64,000 nucleotides of DNA from Methanothermobacter sp. Lineage in GTDB: Archaea; Methanobacteriota; Methanobacteria; Methanobacteriales; Methanothermobacteraceae. The translations under genes were made by a program, and so were the position numbers. Of the stretch, positions 9,107 to 17,912 are shown piece by piece (positions within the stretch are counted from its first letter, which is position 1; each line of letters opens with the position of its first letter). The notes beneath the pieces were generated by a model that made no database searches, was not told the origin of the DNA, and saw nothing but the letters and a program-made list of their open reading frames with translations. The stretch lies in contig NZ_JASFYG010000004.1 in NCBI RefSeq assembly GCF_030055435.1, positions 157,487 through 221,486 on the forward strand, given 5' to 3'.

Positions 9107-9709
9107 ATGATAAGGTACGGTGATCTGAAAATCGAAACATGCAGGGACGTATATGAACCTGCAGAGGACACCTTCCTCCTTGCAGATAACCTTGATGTTA
9201 GAGAGGGCGAAAGGGTCCTTGAAATAGGCACCGGTACTGGGCTGGTTGCCATAAAGGCCTCAGAGAAGGCCGATGTGACTGCAACAGATATAAATCCCGC
9301 TGCAGTTGAATGTGCCAGGAAAAACGCTACCCTGAATTGCTCCAGGTTAAGGGTACTCCAGGGGGACCTCTTTGATCCTGTGAGGGGTGATAAATTCGAT
9401 GTTATACTCTTCAACACCCCCTACCTCCCGATGGGAGAGGAGGATCTCACAGAGGACCCCATAGACCTTGCCTGGAATGGGGGACCCGACGGGAGGAGGG
9501 TTATAGACCGCTTCCTTGATGATGTGGCTGAACACCTCAAGCCCGGTGGAAGAGTCCAGCTCGTTCAATCCTCACTCTCAGACACCCGGAGGACACTTGA
9601 AAGGCTCAGGAGTCTTGGTTTTGATGCAGAGGTTACCGCGAGTGAAAGGTACTTCTTTGAGGAGATAGTACTCATAAGGGCCATTATGAAAGCTAGGGAT
9701 CCCTTATGA
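9107..9709 (+). CDS. HemK-family N5-glutamine methyltransferase (aRF1 or rRNA/protein type)
   Basis: About 200 residues of class I SAM methyltransferase: [13 protein letters not shown] is motif [13 protein letters not shown] motif II, and ILFNTPYLP the catalytic motif IV. It resembles archaeal HemK2/Mtq2, which methylates the GGQ glutamine of release factor aRF1. The usual NPPY is NTPY here, a conservative but notable change. The start at 9107 is chosen since GAGGATGG lies upstream; two in-frame ATGs (9092, 9098) are possible. It overlaps dapF by 17 bases tail to tail. Confidence 0.82.
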   Translation: MIRYGDLKIETCRDVYEPAEDTFLLADNLDVREGERVLEIGTGTGLVAIKASEKADVTATDINPAAVECARKNATLNCSRLRVLQGDLFDPVRGDKFDVILFNTPYLPMGEEDLTEDPIDLAWNGGPDGRRVIDRFLDDVAEHLKPGGRVQLVQSSLSDTRRTLERLRSLGFDAEVTASERYFFEEIVLIRAIMKARDPL

Positions 9710-10565
9710 GTATCCCATCGAACACTAGGACCGCATCGCCCTCCATGTAGGCCCCCAGATCTGTACCCTCCTGGTAGACGTCTATTTTTAGTTCACCTCC
9801 AGGTAGATGCACCAGGACGCTGTCATCCAGTTTTTCAAGTTTAACTCCAGCAATAACACTGGCTGTGGCCCCTGTTCCACAGGCCATGGTTGGCCCGGCG
9901 CCCCTCTCCCAGGTTACCATGATGATCTCAGATGGATCAACCACCTCAACAAAGTGCACGTTGATCCTCTCAGGGAAGAGGGGGTGGTTTTCTATTGCGG
10001 GGCCAAGCCGCTCCAGGTCCACCGATTCGGCATCATCCACGAATATCACCGCATGGGGGTTTCCGACGCTCAGGGCTGTGAGTTTGATATCTTCACCCTC
10101 AACTGGGAGGAAACGGTCTATGAACTCGCATTCCCCCACATCCATGGGTATCTGGTCTGTCTTGAATGTTGCTGTGCCCATATCAACCCTTGAGGAGACC
10201 ACTGAACCATCATCCCCGATCTCAAGCTCCACAGTTTTGATGCCTGCAAGGGTTTCAACGTCAAGTTTTCTCTTTCTCACGATTGCATTCTCATATACAA
10301 ACTTTGAGAAGCACCTTATCCCGTTACCGCACATCTCTGCCTCGCTTCCATCGGCGTTGAATATCCTGAACCTTATATCCCCCTCACCAGCTGCTGGCTG
10401 GACAAATATGACGCCATCGGCCCCAACAGAGAATCCCCTGGTGCAGACTTCCCTGACGAATTCAGGCTTTTTATCCTCGGGTATGCATTCCTGTGTGCTC
10501 TCATCTATAACCACATAGTCATTTCCAAGTCCATGCATCTTGGAGAACATTATCATCCTCGTCAT
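9693..10565 (-). CDS. dapF: Diaminopimelate epimerase
   Basis: A 290-residue DapF that converts LL- to meso-diaminopimelate in lysine synthesis. The two catalytic cysteines are seen in [11 protein letters not shown] (Cys79) and in MACGTGATA (near 228). N-terminal [14 protein letters not shown] is typical. It starts 5 bases after lysA with GAGGT at the end of lysA as ribosome binding site, so the two genes form an operon whose products act in sequence. Confidence 0.97.
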   Translation of the reverse strand: MTRMIMFSKMHGLGNDYVVIDESTQECIPEDKKPEFVREVCTRGFSVGADGVIFVQPAAGEGDIRFRIFNADGSEAEMCGNGIRCFSKFVYENAIVRKRKLDVETLAGIKTVELEIGDDGSVVSSRVDMGTATFKTDQIPMDVGECEFIDRFLPVEGEDIKLTALSVGNPHAVIFVDDAESVDLERLGPAIENHPLFPERINVHFVEVVDPSEIIMVTWERGAGPTMACGTGATASVIAGVKLEKLDDSVLVHLPGGELKIDVYQEGTDLGAYMEGDAVLVFDGILIRDP

Positions 10566-10570
10566 TCTAT

Positions 10571-11857
10571 CTACCTCTTAAGGAGTCTTGCAGGTACAAT
10601 CTGCCCTGCCAGTAGATCAGCGAATGTCTCCCTCCTCCTTACAACCTCAGCGTTACCATCCCTTACAAGCACCTCGGCCGGTCGTGGGCGGGAGTTGTAC
10701 TGGGAGGCCATTGAGAAGGAGTAGGCACCTGCATTCATGATGGCAAGGATGTCACCCTCACTGACCTCAGGCATGGGCCTGTCCCTTGCAAAGAGGTCCC
10801 CTGATTCACAGACATTCCCTGCTATGTCTATCTTTTCTGAGGGCCCGGCAAGGGGCCTGTCTGCAACCAGGATGTGGTGGTAGGATCCATACATGGCAGG
10901 CCTCAGCAGTGTGTTGAAGCCCGCGTCAACCCCTGCGAATTTCCTGTAGCTCTCCTTTATTGTGTTAACGCGTGTTAGGAGATATGATGCATCCCCAACT
11001 ATGTACCTTCCAGGCTCAAGGCACATCACAGGCTTTCCAAGTCCATAATCAGATAGTTTATCCTTAAAGAGGCCAGTTATTCTTGATGCGAATTCATCGA
11101 TGTCCAGTGGCTCCTCATCTGGAGTGTATGGTATACCCAGACCTCCGCCGAAGTCTATAAATTCAAATTCGACCCCTGTCTCCCCATGGACCCTCCCTGC
11201 AATATCCATCAGGGACTCAACTGCCAGCATGAAGGGCTCCGGGTCAAGTATCCCTGACCCTATATGGGCATGTATACCCACCGGTTTAAGACCAAGGTCA
11301 AGTGCGAGACTGTAGACCTCCGGGGCCTCGCTTTCCATGATACCGAACTTGCTCATCTCCCCTCCGGTGATGCAGTGCTCATGGTGGCCTGCACCCACAA
11401 GGGGGTTGACCCTGAATGATACCTCAAGTCCCTCAGGGGCCATCTCCGCCAGCCTCAGAAGCTGTGACCTTGAATCAATATTGATCCTCACACCAGCTTC
11501 GAGTGCAAACTGCAGTTCATCATCCCTTACATTGTTGCCGGTGTAGAGGATCCTTTCAGGGTCGAAGCCTGCCATGAGGGCCATGTAGATCTCCCCAGGG
11601 GACACAGCATCGATTCCACTGCCCTCCTCCTCCAGTATCCTCATGACCGCGAGGTTGGTGTTGGCCTTGCAGGCGTAGAATACCTGGAAATCTGAATAGT
11701 TCCTGGAGAATGCACTGTGGAGCCTCCTGTAATTGTCCCTTATTCTCATCTCATCGATGACATAGAGTGGGGTGCCGTATTCTTCTGCCAGTTCAACTGC
11801 ATCGGCACCCCCAATCACAAGGTGTCCATTCTCGTTAACCTCGATATCAGAAAACAT
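10571..11857 (-). CDS. lysA: Diaminopimelate decarboxylase
   Basis: A 428-residue PLP enzyme of the alanine racemase fold that decarboxylates meso-diaminopimelate to lysine, the last step. The PLP lysine is in [10 protein letters not shown] (Lys64); [24 protein letters not shown] and [11 protein letters not shown] (active-site Cys) are clear. GGAGGATC precedes the ATG. The first gene of the lysA-dapF operon, divergent from a Nudix gene across an 83-base promoter gap. Confidence 0.97.
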   Translation of the reverse strand: MFSDIEVNENGHLVIGGADAVELAEEYGTPLYVIDEMRIRDNYRRLHSAFSRNYSDFQVFYACKANTNLAVMRILEEEGSGIDAVSPGEIYMALMAGFDPERILYTGNNVRDDELQFALEAGVRINIDSRSQLLRLAEMAPEGLEVSFRVNPLVGAGHHEHCITGGEMSKFGIMESEAPEVYSLALDLGLKPVGIHAHIGSGILDPEPFMLAVESLMDIAGRVHGETGVEFEFIDFGGGLGIPYTPDEEPLDIDEFASRITGLFKDKLSDYGLGKPVMCLEPGRYIVGDASYLLTRVNTIKESYRKFAGVDAGFNTLLRPAMYGSYHHILVADRPLAGPSEKIDIAGNVCESGDLFARDRPMPEVSEGDILAIMNAGAYSFSMASQYNSRPRPAEVLVRDGNAEVVRRRETFADLLAGQIVPARLLKR

Positions 11858-11940
11858 ATGGATGATCCTCCCAGATTAATTAATGAATCAATCAAATCTT
11901 TCATTCAACTGACTAATAAAAGTTCGTGGGATGTGAAGAT

Positions 11941-12348
11941 ATGAAACCATTCATACCTGTCGTTAGGGCCCTTATAAGGGGTGATGATGGTGTTCTCATT
12001 CTGAAAAGAGCCGGTGATTCGGCAACAAACCCCTCACTATGGGAGCTTCCCGGTGGGAAACCTGATAGTGGTGAAACACTGGATGAAGCGCTATCACGGG
12101 AGGTCCATGAGGAGACCGGCCTTAAAATCAGGCCTGTGCATGTTCTGGGTGCATTTGAGCAGGTTTTCCCGGAGAAGGTATCAGTCAACATTATCTTCTC
12201 TACTGAATTTAAAGGGGGTGTTCCGAAAATCAGCAGTGAACATGAAGACTGGTGCTGGTTCAGGGGTGGTGAAATGGAATTTTCACCCTGGCTCCGTGAA
12301 TTTAAAAATAAAAATCCATGGCTTTTTGGGCAAACCAAATCTCGATGA
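11941..12348 (+). CDS. MutT-like Nudix hydrolase
   Basis: About 135 residues. The Nudix box GGKPDSGETLDEALSREVHEETG is complete (GX5EX7REVXEETG). The substrate is unknown; the small size and sequence resemble MutT/NUDT1-like nucleotide sanitising enzymes. A GTG at 11926 would add five residues; the ATG at 11941 gives the usual N-terminus and has ATGTGAAG upstream. It ends 21 bases before the convergent argD. Confidence 0.88.
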   Translation: MKPFIPVVRALIRGDDGVLILKRAGDSATNPSLWELPGGKPDSGETLDEALSREVHEETGLKIRPVHVLGAFEQVFPEKVSVNIIFSTEFKGGVPKISSEHEDWCWFRGGEMEFSPWLREFKNKNPWLFGQTKSR

Positions 12349-12369
12349 GGAGACCAAGTTAAAAATTAC

Positions 12370-13545
12370 CTACTGAAAATCAGAGATGACATGCCCTAGG
12401 ACATCAACTGCTGCGTCTATCTCCTCCTTCTTTATGACAAGTGGAGGTGTTATCCTTATTACATTACCAGCGGTGCAGTTTATCAGCACACCCATCTTCC
12501 TTGCCTCGTCAACGACCCTGCTGCAGTCACCATCAATTTCTATCCCGATCATGAGGCCCACACCACGGATATCCCTCACCGAATCACAGCCATGCAGGAC
12601 CTGCCTGAGCCTTGCCATGAAATAGGCGCCCATCCTGGCTGCCCTCTCAGGTAGCTTCTCATCCAGTAAAACCTCAATGGTTGCTATGGCAGCTGCACAC
12701 CCCAGCGGGTTCCCCCCGAATGTTGATCCATGGTCTCCTGGCTTGAATGCTGATGCAACCCTTTCATCTGCAAGTACGGCGCCTATTGGGTATCCTCCTC
12801 CCATGGCCTTTGCAACTGTGGTGATGTCAGGTCGCACATCAAACAGCTCCGATGCAAACATGGCACCGGTCCTTCCAAACCCTGTCTGCACCTCATCGAG
12901 TATGAGGAGAACATCGTTCTGCCTTGCAAGTTCCCCCACGTCCCGCAGGTAGCCCTCAGGGGGAACGATAACGCCGCCCTCACCCTGCACGGGTTCAAGT
13001 ATTATGGCTGCCGTGTCATCGCCTATGGCATCTGCCATTGCCCCCAGGTCACCATAGGGAACATGTTTGAATCCCTCCGGTAGTGGCCTGAATGGCTCGC
13101 TGTACTTTTTCTGTCCTGTGGCGGTTACAGTTGCAAGGGTCCTTCCATGGAAGGAGTTCTCCGCCGCTATTATCTCGGATTTTCCTGTGAATTTTCTTGC
13201 AAGTTTTATGGCCCCCTCATTTGCCTCAGCACCGCTGTTTGCAAAGAAAACCCTGTCATGGGGGGATATCCCTGTGAGGAGCTTTGCAAGTTCCGCCTGC
13301 TCCCTGGTATAGTATATGTTGGATGAGTGGATGAGCCTCTGGGCCTGGTGACAGATTGCAAGGGCAACCTTGGGGTGGGCATGTCCAATGCTGTTAACAG
13401 CAACACCAGCAAAGCAGTCAATGTAGGAGTTACCATCAATATCCCATACAGTGGCGCCCTTTCCATGTGATAGTACAATGGGCTGTCGCGTGTAGGTCTG
13501 CATGATAAATTTTTTTTCAAGTTCAATTACTTCCTCTGAATCCAT
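12370..13545 (-). CDS. argD: Acetylornithine aminotransferase
   Basis: A 391-residue class III PLP aminotransferase for arginine synthesis, possibly also acting in lysine synthesis on succinyl- or acetyl-diaminopimelate. Signatures: [48 protein letters not shown], and the PLP lysine in [15 protein letters not shown]. The upstream side is divergent from the cyclophilin gene. A single-gene unit. Confidence 0.95.
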   Translation of the reverse strand: MDSEEVIELEKKFIMQTYTRQPIVLSHGKGATVWDIDGNSYIDCFAGVAVNSIGHAHPKVALAICHQAQRLIHSSNIYYTREQAELAKLLTGISPHDRVFFANSGAEANEGAIKLARKFTGKSEIIAAENSFHGRTLATVTATGQKKYSEPFRPLPEGFKHVPYGDLGAMADAIGDDTAAIILEPVQGEGGVIVPPEGYLRDVGELARQNDVLLILDEVQTGFGRTGAMFASELFDVRPDITTVAKAMGGGYPIGAVLADERVASAFKPGDHGSTFGGNPLGCAAAIATIEVLLDEKLPERAARMGAYFMARLRQVLHGCDSVRDIRGVGLMIGIEIDGDCSRVVDEARKMGVLINCTAGNVIRITPPLVIKKEEIDAAVDVLGHVISDFQ

Positions 13546-13621
13546 GATATCACCGACATGTGGTGGACTTATATTAATCTTGAACTAAAAGGATAATAAA
13601 TATGTATGTTATGGTGGTTAA

Positions 13622-14046
13622 ATGAAAAGGGCTGTTATTGAAACCGTTAAGGGAGAAATAGAGCTCATCCTCTTCCCCGAGGATGCCCCGAATACAGTTG
13701 CCAATTTTGAGAAACTTGCAAATACCGGCTTCTATGATGGACTCACATTCCACCGGGTAATACCTGACTTTGTGATTCAGGTGGCTGCCCGGTGGGTGAT
13801 GGTACCGGTGGTCCAGGTTACACCATAAAGTGTGAGATAAACCCCAATAAACACGTGAAGGGGGCCCTTTCAATGGCCCATGCAGGGAGGGACACCGGTG
13901 GTAGTCAGTTCTTCATAACACTCTCCCCCCAGCCTCACCTTGATGGGGTTCACACCGTCTTGGGACGGGTTGTGAAGGGCATGGATGTTGTTGAATCAAT
14001 AGAGAGGGGCGACCGGATGCTGAAGGTCAGGGTCTACGACGAATGA
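13622..14046 (+). pseudogene. Cyclophilin-type peptidyl-prolyl isomerase with a -1 frameshift
   Basis: A cyclophilin split by one missing base. Frame one (13622 to about 13780) reads through [11 protein letters not shown], then shifts into nonsense; the second frame (from about 13781) restores [17 protein letters not shown] through [17 protein letters not shown] to the end VRVYDE. Adding one G at 13780/13781 (CAGGTGGC to CAGGGTGGC) joins them as [14 protein letters not shown], the standard motif. Either a true mutation or an assembly error in a G run; all catalytic residues are otherwise intact. GGTGG precedes the ATG. Confidence 0.9.
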
Positions 14047-14047
14047 G

Positions 14048-14113
14048 AATTCCCTCTTCGATTTCATTGAGGATCAGGATAAGGACATCCAGGTCAGGGT
14101 CTACGAGGAGTGA
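14048..14113 (+). pseudogene. Relic of the 3' end of a second cyclophilin gene
   Basis: Twenty-one codons plus stop, just after the cyclophilin. The reading SLFDFIEDQDKDIQVRVYEE aligns residue for residue with the end of the upstream gene ([18 protein letters not shown]). The DNA repeat AGGTCAGGGTCTACGA is exact at 14024 and 14091, offset 67 bases and thus not in frame. It looks like the tail of a diverged tandem paralogue whose body was deleted. Confidence 0.55.
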
Positions 14114-14136
14114 TGTTTTCCCGGTGGTGTGAAATT

Positions 14137-14646
14137 CTATCTGAGGGGTATCTCGCCACGGTAGAACCTTCTAAGGACCCCTGCATAGGCCTCTGCGATC
14201 TCCTCAGCCACCCTGAGGTGACCCTCATTGTAATTTTCAGGGGGATCCGCTGCCACTATCTGCCCTAGGATCCCCTCATCATCCTTCACCGCCACGGATA
14301 GGAATTTTGAAACCTTTATGTGTCCCTCAGGTATCCCATGGGCTGCAGGGTGTCCTGCCGGGTTGTTGGTGAAGAATGACTCCCCTGTATCAAGGGAGTA
14401 CCCTAGGAGGCCCCCGTACCTCCCGCTTTTGGGGAGCCTGAACCTTGCCTCGCCCAGCTCCTCATAGTAACTGCAGTAATCGGTCAGGTGGGAGAACCTT
14501 ATACCGACACTGTCACCATTTTCAGGGTCAACGTAGGCAACATAGCAGTACCTGCTTCCTGTTCTCATTTTTATTTCATCAAAGACAATATCAGAGGCTT
14601 CCTTAACAGACGAAACAGATTCAAGTTTTTCCCTCAGATCATTCAT
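14137..14646 (-). CDS. GAF-domain protein
   Basis: A 169-residue single GAF domain. The N-terminal helix precedes a core beginning SRYCYVAYVDPENGDSVGI and containing FFTNNPAGHPAAHGIPEGHIKVS-like sequence (His-rich loop about residue 100-115) and FLSVAVKDDEGILGQIVAAD near the end. GAF domains bind small molecules, nucleotides or redox cofactors; the ligand is not evident. Its ATG overlaps the stop of the preceding CxxC protein gene by 8 bases, implying coupled expression. Confidence 0.75.
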   Translation of the reverse strand: MNDLREKLESVSSVKEASDIVFDEIKMRTGSRYCYVAYVDPENGDSVGIRFSHLTDYCSYYEELGEARFRLPKSGRYGGLLGYSLDTGESFFTNNPAGHPAAHGIPEGHIKVSKFLSVAVKDDEGILGQIVAADPPENYNEGHLRVAEEIAEAYAGVLRRFYRGEIPLR

Positions 14647-15142
14647 TCTGGCCCTCCAGTGACCTTATATAACTGTAGAGTGGGTGCCCTGGTCGAACCC
14701 TGTCAAGGACCCTGCCCCGAACCTCATAAAGGGGGTACCTTCCCCCATCGGTTATGACAGCGGCACCATCCAGCCCCTCAACCCTGAGGATCCTGGAGTC
14801 AACCATAACCTCATGGCCCACCCTGAGGCCAGAGGTGCTATCCCTGATAATTATGTATCCACCCTTATCCCTGATTATCTTAATGGTGGGCTTCTCAGTT
14901 TTCTCCCTGATCCTTAAGAGTACACCTTCATGATAAGTCTCGCCGAGTCCCTTCACCTGTTCTATGAGTTCCTCCTCAAGGGCCGATCTGAGACGCATCC
15001 ATGCCTCAACCTCCCTGCAGCCTATCCTGTCCCTTGTTGACCGCTGGGGGCACTTCCAGCAGTATTTTTCATCCAGGACCCTCCTGAGTTCCCTGAAAGA
15101 TTTTCCTGCAGCCCTCCTGAATTCATCAATAACATCCTTCAT
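14639..15142 (-). CDS. Conserved hypothetical protein with CxxC pair
   Basis: About 167 residues, not assigned to a family. An N-terminal helical region holds KYCWKCPQRSTRDRIGC, a possible metal-binding Cys cluster, followed by helices and a beta-rich C-terminus (KIIRDKGGYIIIRDS, VGHEVMVDSRILRVEGLDG) ending PLYSYIRSL. No membrane segment. The ATG at 15142 has a weak ribosome site; an in-frame GTG lies a few codons upstream, and longer forms run into the glycosylase gene. It lies between a DNA glycosylase and a GAF gene, overlapping the latter. Confidence 0.65.
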   Translation of the reverse strand: MKDVIDEFRRAAGKSFRELRRVLDEKYCWKCPQRSTRDRIGCREVEAWMRLRSALEEELIEQVKGLGETYHEGVLLRIREKTEKPTIKIIRDKGGYIIIRDSTSGLRVGHEVMVDSRILRVEGLDGAAVITDGGRYPLYEVRGRVLDRVRPGHPLYSYIRSLEGQNE

Positions 15143-15176
15143 CTTAAAGGTCCCGGGCACAGGTTGCCCTTCATCA

Positions 15177-16106
15177 TTAACCCCTGAGTTTTTCAAGTAG
15201 CCCTGACCTCCTTGCATGGTTGAAGAGGTAGAGCTGGACGTAACCAGCCATTTCACCGTACTCTCGGGCTGCAAATTCAGCAATTTCCCTGGCACTGAAG
15301 TTTCTATCAGGGTACAGGTGGTTCATTATCCTTCTCACCCAAACATCAACCGGGAAGGCCTCGGTCTTCCTGAACCCATAGAGGAGTATGCAGTCAGCCA
15401 CCTTCGGTCCGACCCCTGGCAGTTCAAGGAGGACCTCCCTGGCATCCTGGTAGTCCATCCTGTGGATTTTGCTGATATCAAGTTCCTCAGAGAGTATCCT
15501 TGAGGTCTCCCTTATGTAGGGGGCCCTGTAGCCCACCCCGCATGATCTGAGGTCAGTGAACCTGAAATCATCGGGTAGTTTATCCTCGCGCCTCTGAAGG
15601 TCCTCAAGTGATTCCTCCTCAACCCCTGCAAGGGTGGCGGGTGAGGGGAAGGTGTAGAACCTCTCCCCCCTGAATAAGTGGCAGTCACCCCAACCCCTTT
15701 TGATATCAGCCACTGCCCTCGTCCATCTTTTAATGGAGCAGTTGGCGGAGGCTATGGATGAGATTATGCACTCAAATGGATCCTTTGCAAGGAATAGTCT
15801 CAGACCCCTTGATGATTGAATGGTGTCTGAGAGACCCTTATCCTCAAGAAAACTGTATAAATCTTCAATTTCAAATTTAAGGTCGAATATGTACTCTATC
15901 TTCTTCTTTAAAGGTTTTCTGGGGACATCAATGTAGGGGTTCACCCTGAGGACTTCATCCTCAACCCTCACCTCCACAGGGCAGGGCACTCCCCCTATTA
16001 TGAGGAGCTCCCTGAAGGCGCCTTCAGTCCTTCTCCATGGTGGCTGAGAGGTCTGGCCACTCTCCTGGGTCAGTTCAAGGTCGAATTCCCTTACAGGTAT
16101 ATCCAT
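15177..16106 (-). CDS. ogg: 8-oxoguanine DNA glycosylase/AP lyase, OGG1 type
   Basis: A 309-residue OGG1-like enzyme of base excision repair, removing 8-oxoguanine from DNA. A helix-hairpin-helix-GPD motif is seen: ELPGVGPKVADCILLYGF with the catalytic Lys in GPKVADC, then the conserved Asp in AFPVDVWVRRI. An N-terminal TATA-binding-like fold precedes it (SFLEDKGLSDTIQSSRGLRL). It lies 7 bases after hisF. An OGG homologue at this locus in M. thermautotrophicus has, as I recall, been studied biochemically. Confidence 0.93.
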   Translation of the reverse strand: MDIPVREFDLELTQESGQTSQPPWRRTEGAFRELLIIGGVPCPVEVRVEDEVLRVNPYIDVPRKPLKKKIEYIFDLKFEIEDLYSFLEDKGLSDTIQSSRGLRLFLAKDPFECIISSIASANCSIKRWTRAVADIKRGWGDCHLFRGERFYTFPSPATLAGVEEESLEDLQRREDKLPDDFRFTDLRSCGVGYRAPYIRETSRILSEELDISKIHRMDYQDAREVLLELPGVGPKVADCILLYGFRKTEAFPVDVWVRRIMNHLYPDRNFSAREIAEFAAREYGEMAGYVQLYLFNHARRSGLLEKLRG

Positions 16107-16113
16107 GTATATT

Positions 16114-16953
16114 TTAACCCCGTTTTTCCTGTAGCCTGACCGGGATACCCCTTGAATGAAGGTACTCCTTCACAGCGGGGACCGGATACTCGTTGAAGTG
16201 GAATATGCTTGCAGCGAGGGCCGCGTCTGCCTTTCCATCTGTGAAGGCCTCGTATATGTGCTGGGGGTTTCCCACCCCCCCTGATGCTATGACAGGTATG
16301 TCCAGGTTTTCGCTCATGGTCCTTGTGAGTGGAATGTCATAACCCTCCTTTGTGCCGTCCCGGTCCATGGATGTGAGGAGTATCTCCCCTGCCCCCCTCT
16401 CCTGGCACTCCATTGCCCAGTTTATGGCGTCTATCCCTGTGAATTCCCTTCCACCGTATATGCTGCACTCGTACCAGCAGTAGCCGTCGTCAACTTCTAT
16501 TATGAATCTCTCATCGGATTCCCGGGGGTTTTCAATGTATCTCCTCTTGGCATCTATTGCCACGACACATGCCTGGGACCCCACGAGTTTTGATGCCTCA
16601 CTGATGAGTTCAGGGTTTTTTATTGCCGCCGTGTTTGTTGAGCACTTATCTGCGCCGGCCTTCAGCATCTTAACGTAGTCCTCTGGTCTCCTTATACCTC
16701 CACCCACACATATGGGCACGAAGACGTTCTCGGTGGTTGCCTCTATCACATGGGTCATGGTCTCCCTTCTCTCATGGGAGGCTGTTATGTCAAGGAAGAC
16801 TATCTCATCTGCACCATCCTCGTAGTAGCGGGTTGCAAGTTCCACAGGGTCCCCCGCATATCTTATCCTCTTGAATTCAACGCCCTTCACGACCCTGCCA
16901 TGAGGCACCTGGAGGTCGCAGTCAAGACATGGTATTATCCTCTTTGCAAGCAT
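16114..16953 (-). CDS. hisF: Imidazole glycerol phosphate synthase, cyclase subunit HisF
   Basis: A 279-residue TIM barrel that, with HisH, makes imidazole glycerol phosphate and AICAR. N-terminal [13 protein letters not shown] and C-terminal [19 protein letters not shown] are typical; catalytic Asp residues are in CLDCD and [13 protein letters not shown]. An upstream GTG would add four residues; the ATG at 16953 with GGCGATT in front is preferred. It is isolated from other his genes. Confidence 0.95.
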   Translation of the reverse strand: MLAKRIIPCLDCDLQVPHGRVVKGVEFKRIRYAGDPVELATRYYEDGADEIVFLDITASHERRETMTHVIEATTENVFVPICVGGGIRRPEDYVKMLKAGADKCSTNTAAIKNPELISEASKLVGSQACVVAIDAKRRYIENPRESDERFIIEVDDGYCWYECSIYGGREFTGIDAINWAMECQERGAGEILLTSMDRDGTKEGYDIPLTRTMSENLDIPVIASGGVGNPQHIYEAFTDGKADAALAASIFHFNEYPVPAVKEYLHSRGIPVRLQEKRG

Positions 16954-17043
16954 TTCAATCGCCACTGGCCCATAATATTCCTGAAACTTTATGTATATCT
17001 AAAGGGTACCCTCTATAAATCTGTGGTGGTGTACGGCTATGAG

Positions 17044-17070
17044 AAAATATTTAAATGGTTAAGTTTAAAT
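17044..17070 (+). promoter_or_regulatory. Probable promoter of tRNA-Arg
   Basis: AAATATTTAAATGG (17045-17058) and AGTTTAAATAG (17062-17072) lie 15 to 40 bases before the tRNA, the correct distance for an archaeal TATA box whose start site is just ahead of position 17086. Confidence 0.4.
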
Positions 17071-17085
17071 AGAGAAGTGTCTGTA

Positions 17086-17161
<76 letters not shown>

Positions 17162-17289
17162 TATTTCATTTTGTTTTGAATTTATTAAATAAAAGCCTAA
17201 AATCATTTATTCTACAGCCCATTCATAGCTATCAAGTAATTACCTAGTTCACAAGTATCATTGCGATGGGTAATATGATGGTGGTTTTA

Positions 17290-17679
17290 ATGAAGTCAGA
17301 GAAGAGTTATTTTGTAAGTATGGCTGGAATGGTGATTGTTCTCATATCAACACTACTTCTCATCCTATCCTCAGGGGGCATCCCGGCAAGCGGACTCTTT
17401 CAACTCATCTACCACCGATTGAACACAGCCCTGTTTTACATTCTGCTCAATCTGCTCCTCCTAAGTCTCCTGAAGGCATGGTGGGGGGAGAACTGGCAAC
17501 CATGTCTCCTATCCCTTGCCATCATCAACATCACAGGTATCACCTATTCAACACTCATGGATATCAGTTTAACCAAAGGCACAATAGAGAGCCTATGGTC
17601 AGCCATTCTCCCAGCCGGAATAATCAACATCATCCCAGAACCCCTCAAACACAAAAGAACCCAAAAAAAGAGGGGATGA
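17290..17679 (+). CDS. Small membrane protein of the tRNA-Arg island
   Basis: A 129-residue protein with about four hydrophobic segments (near 8-25, 45-66, 72-90, 104-120) and a basic C-terminus. No family recognised. The start at 17290 is chosen for the GGTGGTTTTA before it, a ribosome site form repeated at several genes in this window. It is the first gene after tRNA-Arg and may belong functionally with the C39 peptidase; an immunity or export role is only a guess. Confidence 0.6.
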   Translation: MKSEKSYFVSMAGMVIVLISTLLLILSSGGIPASGLFQLIYHRLNTALFYILLNLLLLSLLKAWWGENWQPCLLSLAIINITGITYSTLMDISLTKGTIESLWSAILPAGIINIIPEPLKHKRTQKKRG

Positions 17680-17853
17680 AAAAATAATATCCACCAATTA
17701 ACAGTATCCCCAAAGCTATAACAAAAAAGGGATATAAAGAGTTCTCGAAGACAAACCATGCGCCCAATAACCCTGATGATCACCAGCTGACAGGAAAGCA
17801 ACCCGCAGAAGAATCCTTTCCCATCAACGTGAATAATACATTAGAAGTGAACC

Positions 17854-17868
17854 GTAATATATATATGA
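17854..17868 (+). promoter_or_regulatory. TATA box before the C39 peptidase gene
   Basis: The sequence GTAATATATATATGAG lies 45-60 bases ahead of the ATG at 17913 with a T-rich stretch after it, giving a predicted start site near 17885. The rest of the gap from 17680 holds an A-rich tract just after the previous gene and nothing else I can assign. Confidence 0.4.
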
Positions 17869-17912
17869 GTTTTTCTTATAGATTTATTATCAATTTATGG
17901 TGGTGATGATGG

